Shown here piece by piece: positions 1-5,940 of a DNA stretch of 13,165 bases (positions are counted from its first letter, which is position 1; every line of letters begins with the position of its first letter). The stretch comes from Erysipelotrichia bacterium (GTDB lineage: Bacteria > Bacillota_I > Bacilli_A > RFN20 > CAG-826): positions 1 through 13,165 of the forward strand of contig JAAZFO010000109.1 in the NCBI GenBank assembly GCA_012511695.1, in the 5' to 3' direction. The notes beneath the pieces were generated by a model. The model saw only the letters and a list, made by a program, of their open reading frames with translations, had not been told where the DNA came from and made no database searches. The position numbers and the translations under genes are program-made.

Positions 1-1152
1 ACAGTATTTACTCATCTCTGCAAAAGAAGTAAACGGGGTATCGTAGCCTTTTACATATTCGAAATAACCAAGTATTTGCTTTTTAGAAACATCGAAGATC
101 GGCCTGAACAAATAGCGCATGCCATTCGGACGCATTAATCGTTTTACTTCATCGCGATAACGATCGATTTCGATGAGTGGCGTCGCTTGTTTTTGATAAA
201 GGAGAATTTCTTGTCCGTTATGTTGAGCGGCCATACATGCCTCTTGAGCTTTAACGATCATCGCATCAATGTCTTGATAATATTGGGCATTTTCCACCAC
301 TCCAATCGAGAAATTAATTGACTCCGCAAAGCCATTAACTCCGATGCATTTTTTAATAGAATGGGCAATAGAGGCTGCCAATACCATCGCCTCATCGCGA
401 CTGCTGAGAGCTAAATCAAACAAAATCAATTCATTTTCACCACTATCAATTATTTGACGGGCTAATCGCGGAATGCTGGCAAATGGATAAATGGCATTTT
501 TAAGGGTCATGATCATATATCTTTCGATTTTATCAGTTGCTAAAATTTTTTGATGGACATAATAAAAGCGAATGGCAAAAGTGAAGCCTTTAAGACTCTT
601 CTCTTTCATGATGAGCGTTTCCATAGCACTTCTTTTCACCACTCCGGTATAAAGATATTTCTTCTGTCTGCGACGCGGAGCGTGATTTGGGGTGATATAT
701 CTTAAAATAAATGATTCTAAGTGAATAATTCCTTCTTTAGGATCATATTTAGTCAATTTCAAAAGTGAAAAATAAGTCGCTTTGCCGAAGTCTGAAACGA
801 CATCCGCTTCGATATATTTTTCTGCAGTAGACACATCCGTACAAATCGCGATGATCCAAGCTTTTATCTTATCGACATCATTAGCGTGAAAATGAGAATA
901 AAAGAAGTTCATATCCGCCTGCTTTTTATTTTTAAGGCTGGAGCGATTAAAATAAATGACACTATTGTTTTTAGGGTCGATAACATAAATGCGTAGCGTC
1001 GTTGCTTCTGCTTTTAAGCGTTGGGCATATTTGCGATCAAAGCGCGCAGAAATACCGTATGAGATTATCATGAATAATAAAAACAAAAAAACGATGACGC
1101 CAATAATGAAAAAAGTGACGAATGTTGTATCTTGAAAATCAAACCATCTCAT
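1..1152 (-). CDS. Membrane-anchored protein with degenerate GGDEF and EAL domains (3' end cut by window edge)
   Basis: The frame is open for 384 codons from the ATG at 1152 down to base 1, with no stop, so the C-terminus lies outside the window. Residues about 10-33 form one hydrophobic helix, so the protein is a membrane-anchored cytoplasmic sensor or regulator. Residues about 50-150 look PAS-like. Residues about 170-320 match the GGDEF fold: an FSIGV strand near 281-285 and the usual C-terminal helix with AAQHNGQE near 308-315. The signature loop, however, reads SGENE (237-241) instead of GGDEF. From about 345 an EAL domain begins (YLFRPIFDV), but the EAL signature is replaced by EYV near 365-367. 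Family knowledge says these motifs are needed for making and hydrolysing cyclic-di-GMP. I infer an inactive receptor or scaffold, or one using another ligand. The start has no Shine-Dalgarno; a TATAAT lies 7 nt upstream. It is divergent from tRNA-Ser. Confidence 0.72.
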   Translation of the reverse strand, partial: MRWFDFQDTTFVTFFIIGVIVFLFLLFMIISYGISARFDRKYAQRLKAEATTLRIYVIDPKNNSVIYFNRSSLKNKKQADMNFFYSHFHANDVDKIKAWIIAICTDVSTAEKYIEADVVSDFGKATYFSLLKLTKYDPKEGIIHLESFILRYITPNHAPRRRQKKYLYTGVVKRSAMETLIMKEKSLKGFTFAIRFYYVHQKILATDKIERYMIMTLKNAIYPFASIPRLARQIIDSGENELILFDLALSSRDEAMVLAASIAHSIKKCIGVNGFAESINFSIGVVENAQYYQDIDAMIVKAQEACMAAQHNGQEILLYQKQATPLIEIDRYRDEVKRLMRPNGMRYLFRPIFDVSKKQILGYFEYVKGYDTPFTSFAEMSKYC

Positions 1153-1159
1153 AGCCTGT

Positions 1160-1215
1160 ATTATACCCACATTATATGAATTTTTCTATAGAGAAAATTC
1201 AATATTAAGTGTCAA
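1160..1215 (-). promoter_or_regulatory. Candidate promoter(s) for the GGDEF/EAL-like gene
   Basis: On the minus strand a TATAAT lies at 1165-1160, 7 nt before the ATG at 1152, and a second TATAAT at 1176-1171. A perfect TTGACA is at 1215-1210, with a poor partner (TCTATA at spacing 17, TATAGA at 19). The first TATAAT would start transcription at or next to the ATG, and its -35 is weak. Which box is used cannot be decided from sequence. Confidence 0.4.
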
Positions 1216-1220
1216 AAAAG

Positions 1221-1248
1221 TTTTAAAAATAAATTAAATGTTTATAAT
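1221..1248 (+). promoter_or_regulatory. Candidate promoter of tRNA-Ser
   Basis: TATAAT at 1243-1248 lies 6 nt before the first base of the mature tRNA (1255), with a weak TTTTAA -35 at 1221-1226 (spacer 16). This places the expected start site at or very near the mature 5' end. It sits back to back with the promoter region of the minus-strand gene. Confidence 0.5.
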
Positions 1249-1254
1249 AATGAC

Positions 1255-1345
1255 GGAGGAATACCCAAGTGGTCGAAGGGGGCAGTCTCGAAAACTGCTA
1301 GGAGGCGCAAGTCTCGCATGGGTTCGAATCCCATTTCTTCCGCCA
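1255..1345 (+). tRNA. tRNA-Ser (anticodon CGA)
   Basis: A 91-nt type II tRNA including encoded CCA (1343-1345). The acceptor stem GGAGGAA (1255-1261) pairs with TTCTTCC (1335-1341) with one G-U pair, and G1342 is the discriminator base. The anticodon stem GCAGT/ACTGC (1282-1286/1294-1298) encloses the loop CTCGAAA with anticodon CGA at 1289-1291, which reads UCG. A long variable arm follows, as expected for serine, then a T arm ATGGG-TTCGAAT-CCCAT. The gene is single, not part of a visible tRNA cluster. Confidence 0.97.
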
Positions 1346-1357
1346 GACTTTCAAATT

Positions 1358-1383
1358 AACAAGTCCAGCGTGGGCTTGTTTTT
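1358..1383 (+). terminator. Intrinsic terminator of tRNA-Ser
   Basis: AACAAGTCC (1358-1366) pairs with GGGCTTGTT (1372-1380) as a 9-bp stem with one G-U pair and a 5-nt loop, followed by a T-rich tract. It starts 12 nt after the CCA end. Confidence 0.85.
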
Positions 1384-1669
1384 AATTTAATTTCCACAAA
1401 TTTTAATTAAACACGAAAGCAAAGACATCTTTTTTAAAAATATTACTGATTAACCGTAAAAGAAAACGCATATTTTTTATTCGACCGCTTTTACGAACGA
1501 ATATAATTTAATCGTTGCGAAAATAAACTTATATTAAAAGATAATTTTAGTAAAGTCATGCTCACTAACCCTTTATTTAATGATAGACATATGAATAAAG
1601 TTTTTAATCTAATTGATCGCACAAGATTGTTTAATAAACAGTGTCTAGTTTTTTTTGTTTTAAGGTTAA
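1384..1669. other. AT-rich intergenic stretch without a supported gene
   Basis: About 290 bases between the tRNA terminator and the stop of the YitT gene. I see no convincing gene or RNA. It contains a TATAAT at 1502-1507 without a good -35, a weak hairpin CTTTATT (1571-1577) with AATAAAG (1594-1600) followed by five T's, and a 13-bp near-palindrome TGTTTA-A-TAAACA at 1628-1640. A 39-codon plus-strand frame (1558-1677) has no ribosome binding site and overlaps the YitT 3' end; I do not call it a gene. Confidence 0.6.
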
Positions 1670-2701
1670 TTATCTAACGGGCTTAATAAAGAAATTACCG
1701 TAGACTTGTTTTAAAGGAGTGACGGCGATAAAAACGTGCTCGTCAACCTTTTTAGCGACCGAGACAACGTGTTTGACTTCACTCGAAGAAACGACCATCC
1801 ACATGATATATTTTTTCGCTTTACTATAAGCACCTTTACCTTCTGAGATAGTAGCGGAATGGGGAAAATAGGCGATCATCACTTCCGCCATATGTTCTTT
1901 TTCGGTAATGATCTGAATTTCTATTTTCTTATTTCTTAAATTGATAGCGTCAATAATTAATCCCGCTTCCATAATGTAAATAACCGAGAAAATAATTGAG
2001 AATAATGAATAAATAATCGATGTTTGACCATCAGCTAATTTTAATAAAGAGTAGGTTATAACTAAACTGACATTAATGATCACGCCATACCGTCCGACTT
2101 GTGTCGATTTTTTAGCGCCGACATAGTAGGTGATGATATCAATGCCCCCACAGGAAATGCCCGCGGTATAAGCAAGAGCGCTAGCTAGTCCAGTCGTAAT
2201 ACCCGCAAAGAGCACGCGCACAATCGGTGTGCTGAGCGAGGCGGTACTTAAGTTAGTACTAAAATTAAAGTCTGCCACTTCTTTTGCGATGCCAGACTGC
2301 GAAAAGAAACTGATAAAAATTGAAGTTAAGATGACATTAACCATCGTAAAAAACGAAAAACGCTTGCCGATTTTCATAAAACTAAAAACTAATAACGGCA
2401 CATTCAAAGCTGTATAAGCGATTGATTGAATCGTGTTATCTATAAAAACTTTGCCAGTGATGAGTTCTAGAGTGAGGGCGATGATTTGGGTAAAGCCCGC
2501 AATGCCGCCCGTTGCTAGGACAAAATCTCCGGGTACAGACGGCGTCACAAAACATGAAAAACCAAAAGCGAAAATTACCGCAGATACGGTCGCCACTAAA
2601 AAACCCAATAAATAATCAAGGACCGCTTTTAAACGGTAATGATCAAACATGAAATTTTCGATTTGTTTTTTCCAACGTTGTCTACGCTTCTTACTCATCA
2701 T
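1670..2701 (-). CDS. YitT family membrane protein with C-terminal DUF2179 domain
   Basis: A 343-residue integral membrane protein. After a basic N-terminus (SKKRRQRWKK) hydrophobic segments appear at roughly 29-51, 62-82, 92-110, 116-134, 157-180, 205-222 and 226-250, including two copies of the Gly-rich YitT signature (ATGGIAGF near 63-70; GISCGGIDIITYY near 181-193). Residues about 260-335 form the soluble DUF2179 domain with the typical HSAT...GKGAYS pattern (281-292). The length is somewhat above the usual 280-300 because of the basic N-terminal extension and a longer loop near 135-158. The family is widespread in Bacillota and its transport substrate is not established. Two ATGs are adjacent (2701 and 2698); neither has a Shine-Dalgarno, and a TAAAAT lies 7 nt before the second, so 2698 may be the real start. 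It is a single gene with no obvious operon partner. Confidence 0.9.
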   Translation of the reverse strand: MMSKKRRQRWKKQIENFMFDHYRLKAVLDYLLGFLVATVSAVIFAFGFSCFVTPSVPGDFVLATGGIAGFTQIIALTLELITGKVFIDNTIQSIAYTALNVPLLVFSFMKIGKRFSFFTMVNVILTSIFISFFSQSGIAKEVADFNFSTNLSTASLSTPIVRVLFAGITTGLASALAYTAGISCGGIDIITYYVGAKKSTQVGRYGVIINVSLVITYSLLKLADGQTSIIYSLFSIIFSVIYIMEAGLIIDAINLRNKKIEIQIITEKEHMAEVMIAYFPHSATISEGKGAYSKAKKYIMWMVVSSSEVKHVVSVAKKVDEHVFIAVTPLKQVYGNFFIKPVR

Positions 2702-2705
2702 TAAT

Positions 2706-2733
2706 ATTTTATGCTAAGTTTTTACAAAAACAA
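2706..2733 (-). promoter_or_regulatory. Candidate promoter of the YitT gene
   Basis: Minus-strand TTGTTT (2733-2728), 16-nt spacer, TAAAAT (2711-2706). The box ends 4 nt before the first ATG and 7 nt before the second, leaving no space for a normal 5' leader. Confidence 0.45.
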
Positions 2734-2743
2734 CAAAATATGA

Positions 2744-2771
2744 TTGTCTAGCAATTTATTTCTTATATAAT
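2744..2771 (+). promoter_or_regulatory. Candidate upstream promoter (P1) of the thioredoxin-like membrane protein gene
   Basis: TTGTCT (2744-2749), 16-nt spacer and a perfect TATAAT (2766-2771). Transcription from here would give a leader of about 115 nt before the ATG at 2894. Confidence 0.45.
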
Positions 2772-2817
2772 AAAAAACGTTGCCACTTCCAAGGGTGTCC
2801 ATGTGCGCGACAATTGG

Positions 2818-2829
2818 TAACAATTGTTA
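2818..2829. promoter_or_regulatory. Perfect 12-bp palindrome TAACAATTGTTA, candidate operator
   Basis: A perfect palindrome lies directly next to the TTGAAT -35 box of P2. A further CAATTG just upstream (2811-2816) makes a repeated half site. The position, between P1 and P2, is where a repressor could act. No regulator is identified. Confidence 0.3.
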
Positions 2830-2858
2830 TTGAATATACATTTTTGGAGTGATAAGAT
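2830..2858 (+). promoter_or_regulatory. Candidate proximal promoter (P2) of the thioredoxin-like membrane protein gene
   Basis: TTGAAT (2830-2835), 17-nt spacer, TAAGAT (2853-2858). The expected start site is near 2865, giving a short leader that contains the AGGAGG ribosome binding site at 2880-2885. Confidence 0.4.
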
Positions 2859-2893
2859 TATAACGCTATATGTAAATATAGGAGGCTTAAAAC

Positions 2894-3730
2894 ATGAAAA
2901 TATTAAGTGCAATCGGTGGATTTTTTGTTAGGATCGGCCGTTGGATTAAAGAAACTGCCTGGATTCAACCCTTACTTATCGTCGGTGCGATTTTTGCGGT
3001 CATCTTCTCGATTCCTTATGTTATTGATGGAGTCAAGAGTTGGTTCGATGAAAGCAACGCTGCTAATAAATACTTCTTAAGCAATCAATTATCTTTAAAA
3101 CACGCTGATGTCATTCCTGATGGCAAAGCGGTCGGTTCTTCGAAAGTTGATGAACTATTTACTTATTTAGAAGATGAGACACAATCTGATGAAGTAGTCG
3201 CTAAATATGGTGAGAGATTTTTCTTGGCTTTTGTTGCTAAAGACAGTGTCTCTTGTGAAGAGTTATACGAAGGACTCATCACTTTTCAAAAAAATTGGAA
3301 AGATAATAACCCTGAATTTTCTGGTCTTGCAGGTAGATTTAGACTTTATACAATTTACACCGACACGATGAGTGAAATTGACGATGAAGTTAATCTTTTT
3401 GATCAAGTTTGGCTCAACCATTACTCCTTATTTGAAACCCTTTCTTCTGGGTATCTCAAGGATACATTTTATGCCCGCAATAAGGGTTATGGGCAATCTA
3501 ATTATGAAACAGCTTTTGTGAGCGATAAATTAGATTCTTGTCCGATGAGTGTTCCGACAGTTATGCACTTTGATTTCAGCGAAGACAACTTAGTCGCTGA
3601 CCAAAAAGTCGTCGGCTTAAGCTATGTCATCTTCGCGCTTGATGGCACCACTAAATTAGAAAGAGCGCGAACTTTAAAAAATTGTTGGGCGCATACCGAC
3701 ATCTTTGGAGAAATTAAAAATATTAACTAA
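2894..3730 (+). CDS. Unrecognised single-pass membrane protein with a degenerate thioredoxin-like domain
   Basis: 278 residues. I do not recognise a named family. Residues 1-22 are short and basic, residues about 24-44 form one strong transmembrane helix, and the remaining about 230 residues form a soluble domain. Lys, Arg and Trp precede the helix, so the C-terminal domain is probably outside the membrane. The soluble part reads like a thioredoxin fold: a hydrophobic strand FFLAFVAKDS (109-118), then SVSCEELY (118-125) where a CxxC helix would start, a second strand FRLYTIYTD (149-157), and VPTVMHFDF (220-228), resembling the cis-Pro strand of thioredoxins. Only one Cys (121) is at the active-site position; others are 216 and 264. 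Redox or disulfide work is therefore unproven and it could be a binding domain. A strong AGGAGG 8 nt before the ATG sets the start. A terminator begins in its stop codon, so it is probably monocistronic. Confidence 0.8.
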   Translation: MKILSAIGGFFVRIGRWIKETAWIQPLLIVGAIFAVIFSIPYVIDGVKSWFDESNAANKYFLSNQLSLKHADVIPDGKAVGSSKVDELFTYLEDETQSDEVVAKYGERFFLAFVAKDSVSCEELYEGLITFQKNWKDNNPEFSGLAGRFRLYTIYTDTMSEIDDEVNLFDQVWLNHYSLFETLSSGYLKDTFYARNKGYGQSNYETAFVSDKLDSCPMSVPTVMHFDFSEDNLVADQKVVGLSYVIFALDGTTKLERARTLKNCWAHTDIFGEIKNIN

Positions 3731-3753
3731 ACCGCTGCAATGCGGTTTTTTTT
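3729..3753 (+). terminator. Strong intrinsic terminator
   Basis: AAACCGC (3729-3735), loop TGCAAT, GCGGTTT (3742-3748), then T's to 3753. The stem starts inside the stop codon of the preceding gene, and the T-tract ends 4 nt before the probable start codon of the next gene. Confidence 0.9.
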
Positions 3754-3757
3754 AACG

Positions 3758-4498
3758 ATGAAACCTTTAGTAAAATTATTTCCTTTATCTGAAAAATGTG
3801 TCGCGCTGACAACAACGATCGCTTTTGGTAATTTAGGCTATCAAGTCGCTGGAGGTAAAGGTGTCTATGAGCGCCGTAAACATTTAGCGGCTTCACTCAA
3901 CATCCCTTTATCACACTTTGTCTTTGTCTATCAGTCTCATAGCGATAAAATTATCAAGGTTGAACAGTCTGATTTAGGTAAGGGTGTTAAAAGTTTTGAA
4001 AGCGGTTTAGACTGCGATGGTTTATACACTTATTTAAACGCTGTCCCTCTCTGCATTTTTCATGCTGATTGCGTTCCACTTTTCTTTATCGATGAAACGA
4101 CTAACTTAGTGGGGATAATTCATGCTGGTTTTGAAGGCACTTTAAAACGGGTCGTTTATAAATCCATCAAAAAGATTATCGAAGAAGAAAAAATTGCTAT
4201 TGCTAATTTAAAATTTTATATCGGCCCTTATCGAAGAGTGGATCACTTTATCGTTAACGAAAGCGTTAGGCAAGAAGTTAGTGATGCTGGTTACGCTTGC
4301 GCTTTAAGCGATCATAAATTCGATAATGGTTTAGCGGTTAAAAAAGACTTATATGAGTTAGGCGTTAAACAATCACAAATCACCGATAGTAATTTAGATA
4401 CTGTCACTGATCACGAATTTTATTGTGCGTATCGCACCCATTTAGATGGACTTAAAAATCCAGCGGGACGCATGGTGTCATTAATTTATTTAAAATAA
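3758..4498 (+). CDS. pgeF: PgeF/YfiH/YlmD family protein (polyphenol oxidase / purine nucleoside phosphorylase type)
   Basis: 246 residues from the ATG at 3758, the normal length for this family. Family members bind a metal, have been described as polyphenol oxidases and as purine nucleoside phosphorylase/adenosine deaminase enzymes, and act in the cytoplasm. The three metal/catalytic residues are present: His61 in QSHSDK, Cys105 in HADCVPL and His122 in IHAG. The C-terminal block ending AYR...AGR is also kept (about 224-238). Two usually conserved places differ: HAGWRG reads HAGFEG (122-127), and the Cys of IGPC is Tyr (IGPY, 155-158). An upstream in-frame ATG at 3740 exists, but it lies in the loop of the terminator, so I prefer 3758. 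No Shine-Dalgarno is visible before either. The stop codon abuts that of convergent coaD. Confidence 0.88.
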   Translation: MKPLVKLFPLSEKCVALTTTIAFGNLGYQVAGGKGVYERRKHLAASLNIPLSHFVFVYQSHSDKIIKVEQSDLGKGVKSFESGLDCDGLYTYLNAVPLCIFHADCVPLFFIDETTNLVGIIHAGFEGTLKRVVYKSIKKIIEEEKIAIANLKFYIGPYRRVDHFIVNESVRQEVSDAGYACALSDHKFDNGLAVKKDLYELGVKQSQITDSNLDTVTDHEFYCAYRTHLDGLKNPAGRMVSLIYLK

Positions 4499-4963
4499 TT
4501 ATTTCTTTAATCTTTTTAAAACAGATGGGGGCACTAATGAGGAAACATCAACCCCATTTTCTGCTAATTGGATAATCGTTGAAGAGTTGATAAATGATTT
4601 TTCCGCTTTGCTCATTAAGAAAACGGTGTCGATGCCACTATCGATAAAGTCATTAGCAGAAGAAAGCGTGAATTCATATTCAAAATCGGTGACCGCTCTT
4701 AGGCCGCGAATTAAGTGCGAAGCCTGGTGACGCTTAGCGTATTCAACCGTTAAGCCGTCAAAGCTATCAGTGCTCACACGGTCATCAGTGATAGCTTCTT
4801 TGATCATGTTGACCCGTTCACTCACTGAAAAACGCGCTTGTTTGCCTTGATTATAAGCGACGAGAACGATGATGCGATCAAAGATATTAAGTGCTCTTTT
4901 TAATATTTCTAAATGACCATTCGTAATAGGGTCAAAACTACCTGGATAAATTGCGACTTTCAT
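4499..4963 (-). CDS. coaD: Pantetheine-phosphate adenylyltransferase (CoaD)
   Basis: 154 residues, a normal length. It transfers AMP from ATP to 4'-phosphopantetheine, giving dephospho-CoA in the penultimate step of coenzyme A synthesis, in the cytoplasm. The nucleotidyltransferase motif GSFDPITNGH (8-17) contains the catalytic His17. RGLRAVTDFEYE (86-97) and the INSST...LVPP tail (125-146) are typical. The usual MNR of the substrate-binding helix is changed (SSANDF, about 101-106). The start is the ATG at 4963, preceded by GGAGG at 4973-4969. A TTG at 4975 in frame overlaps that ribosome binding site and is unlikely. It starts 2 nt after the rsmD stop, so it is co-transcribed and likely coupled with rsmD. 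Confidence 0.96.
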   Translation of the reverse strand: MKVAIYPGSFDPITNGHLEILKRALNIFDRIIVLVAYNQGKQARFSVSERVNMIKEAITDDRVSTDSFDGLTVEYAKRHQASHLIRGLRAVTDFEYEFTLSSANDFIDSGIDTVFLMSKAEKSFINSSTIIQLAENGVDVSSLVPPSVLKRLKK

Positions 4964-4965
4964 AA

Positions 4966-5514
4966 CTACCTCCAATATATATAAACTGTGATAGGTCCGT
5001 ACTTATATTGTCTGGTTTTTTGCCATTCAAAATTTTCTAAAGCAACGGGACGATTCGCCTCAATGACGACGATGGCCCGTTCACTGAGCACATCACTTTC
5101 AAAGAGTAGGGCCACCATTTTTTGATAACTGTCATAGTCATATGGTGGATCAAGAAAAATTATATCAAACTTTTGAGACTTATTCTTGAATATTTTTAAA
5201 ACGTTGCGATCGCTATTTCTGATGATTTGATAGTCGGTTGTAGGAATTTGTAAATTAGCGATGTTTTGTTTGATCGCTTTTTCCGCTAGAGGTGAGTGGT
5301 CAACAAATGTCGCGTGACTCGCGCCGCGAGACAGCCCTTCTAAGCCCATCGCTCCACTACCAGCATATAAGTCTAAAACTGTTTTAAAAGAAAGTTCGCC
5401 TAATGCCGAAAATATCGCCTCTCGAATCCGATCCTTAGTCGGGCGTGTTTGTTTTTTATCGCCTTTAGGATAAACGAGCAAACGCCGCCGATAGATGCCA
5501 CCGATAATGCGCAT
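4966..5514 (-). CDS. rsmD: 16S rRNA (guanine-N2)-methyltransferase RsmD
   Basis: 182 residues. The family methylates G966 (E. coli numbering) of 16S rRNA during 30S assembly, using S-adenosylmethionine. The N-terminal RIIGG (2-6) and RPTKDRIREAIF (24-35) blocks are family-specific. DLYAGSGAMGLEGLSRGA (48-65) is the SAM-binding loop and DPPY (122-125) the catalytic motif of N-methyltransferases. An AAGGAG ribosome binding site (5530-5525) lies 10 nt before the ATG, inside the end of ylbF. The gap to ylbF is one base and to coaD two bases. The order ylbF-rsmD-coaD is the one known from Bacillus, apart from ylbG. Confidence 0.96.
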   Translation of the reverse strand: MRIIGGIYRRRLLVYPKGDKKQTRPTKDRIREAIFSALGELSFKTVLDLYAGSGAMGLEGLSRGASHATFVDHSPLAEKAIKQNIANLQIPTTDYQIIRNSDRNVLKIFKNKSQKFDIIFLDPPYDYDSYQKMVALLFESDVLSERAIVVIEANRPVALENFEWQKTRQYKYGPITVYIYWR

Positions 5515-5515
5515 T

Positions 5516-5875
5516 TTAAGGATGCTCCTTCATCTTAAAAGACAAGTCACCAAATAAAATCTTACTAATTGTAAAATATAAATCGCGCACCTCGCTGTAG
5601 GCGGATAAATATTGCCTGACTAACGGGTGCTCATCCAAAGCTTTCTTTTTTTGAAATAGTTGTTGACGAGCTTTAACTGTCACTTCAGCATCGTTTGGAA
5701 AGTGGTTGAGCGTAGTGCTATATTCCATAACGGCGATATCTTTTTGATAGGCTAAAGCCATTACTTCTGCATTTTGATTCATCGCGATTTCAAGCTTGTC
5801 TAAAAGTTGAAGACGACAATCTTCTTTTAAAAATTGCTTTAATTCCATCGCTAAGACGTAAACACTTTTATCCAT
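5516..5875 (-). CDS. ylbF: YlbF/YmcA family protein (RNase Y accessory factor type)
   Basis: 119 residues, almost entirely helical by composition. The pattern LEIAMNQNAEVMALAYQ (28-44), ARQQLFQKKKALDEHPLVRQY (about 69-89) and EVRDLYFTISKILFG matches the Com_YlbF domain. In Bacillus subtilis YlbF, YmcA and YaaT form a complex that directs RNase Y mRNA maturation and affects competence and biofilm; I infer a similar role. Bacillus YlbF carries a C-terminal Cys-rich tail linked to an Fe-S cluster. Here the protein ends at KMKEHP with only one Cys (Cys20), so this feature is absent. It is the first gene of the ylbF-rsmD-coaD operon, which supports calling it YlbF rather than YmcA. The start has no Shine-Dalgarno, and GATAAT lies 6 nt upstream. 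An alternative start is Met10. Confidence 0.85.
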   Translation of the reverse strand: MDKSVYVLAMELKQFLKEDCRLQLLDKLEIAMNQNAEVMALAYQKDIAVMEYSTTLNHFPNDAEVTVKARQQLFQKKKALDEHPLVRQYLSAYSEVRDLYFTISKILFGDLSFKMKEHP

Positions 5876-5881
5876 ACAACT

Positions 5882-5887
5882 ATTATC
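5882..5887 (-). promoter_or_regulatory. Candidate -10 box of the ylbF-rsmD-coaD operon
   Basis: Minus-strand GATAAT, 6 nt before the ylbF ATG at 5875, with a weak T-rich -35 (TTTCTT at 5909-5904, spacer 16). No Shine-Dalgarno lies between box and start, which fits a leaderless mRNA. Confidence 0.4.
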
Positions 5888-5940
5888 TTATCAATTTATT
5901 AAAAAGAAATCTAAGCTTTGCTTTACGTGAAATTTGTCTT

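Noticed and set aside
1558..1677. 39-codon plus-strand reading frame overlapping the yitT 3' end
   Set aside because: No ribosome site, no clear promoter at a useful distance, AT-rich composition typical of noncoding DNA, and antisense overlap with a real gene.
2229..2615. Plus-strand frames inside yitT, and similar antisense frames inside def, rnjA and the phosphohexomutase gene
   Set aside because: They are shadows of well-supported genes, with no family signature or ribosome site.
3740..3757. Upstream ATG extending pgeF by six codons
   Set aside because: It lies in the loop of a strong terminator hairpin and encodes MRFFLT from the stem and T-tract, so it is unlikely to be the translation start.
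4964..4975. TTG start extending coaD by four codons
   Set aside because: The extension consists of the ribosome binding site for the ATG at 4963, and CoaD proteins begin with M-K/R-A/V-type sequence at that ATG.
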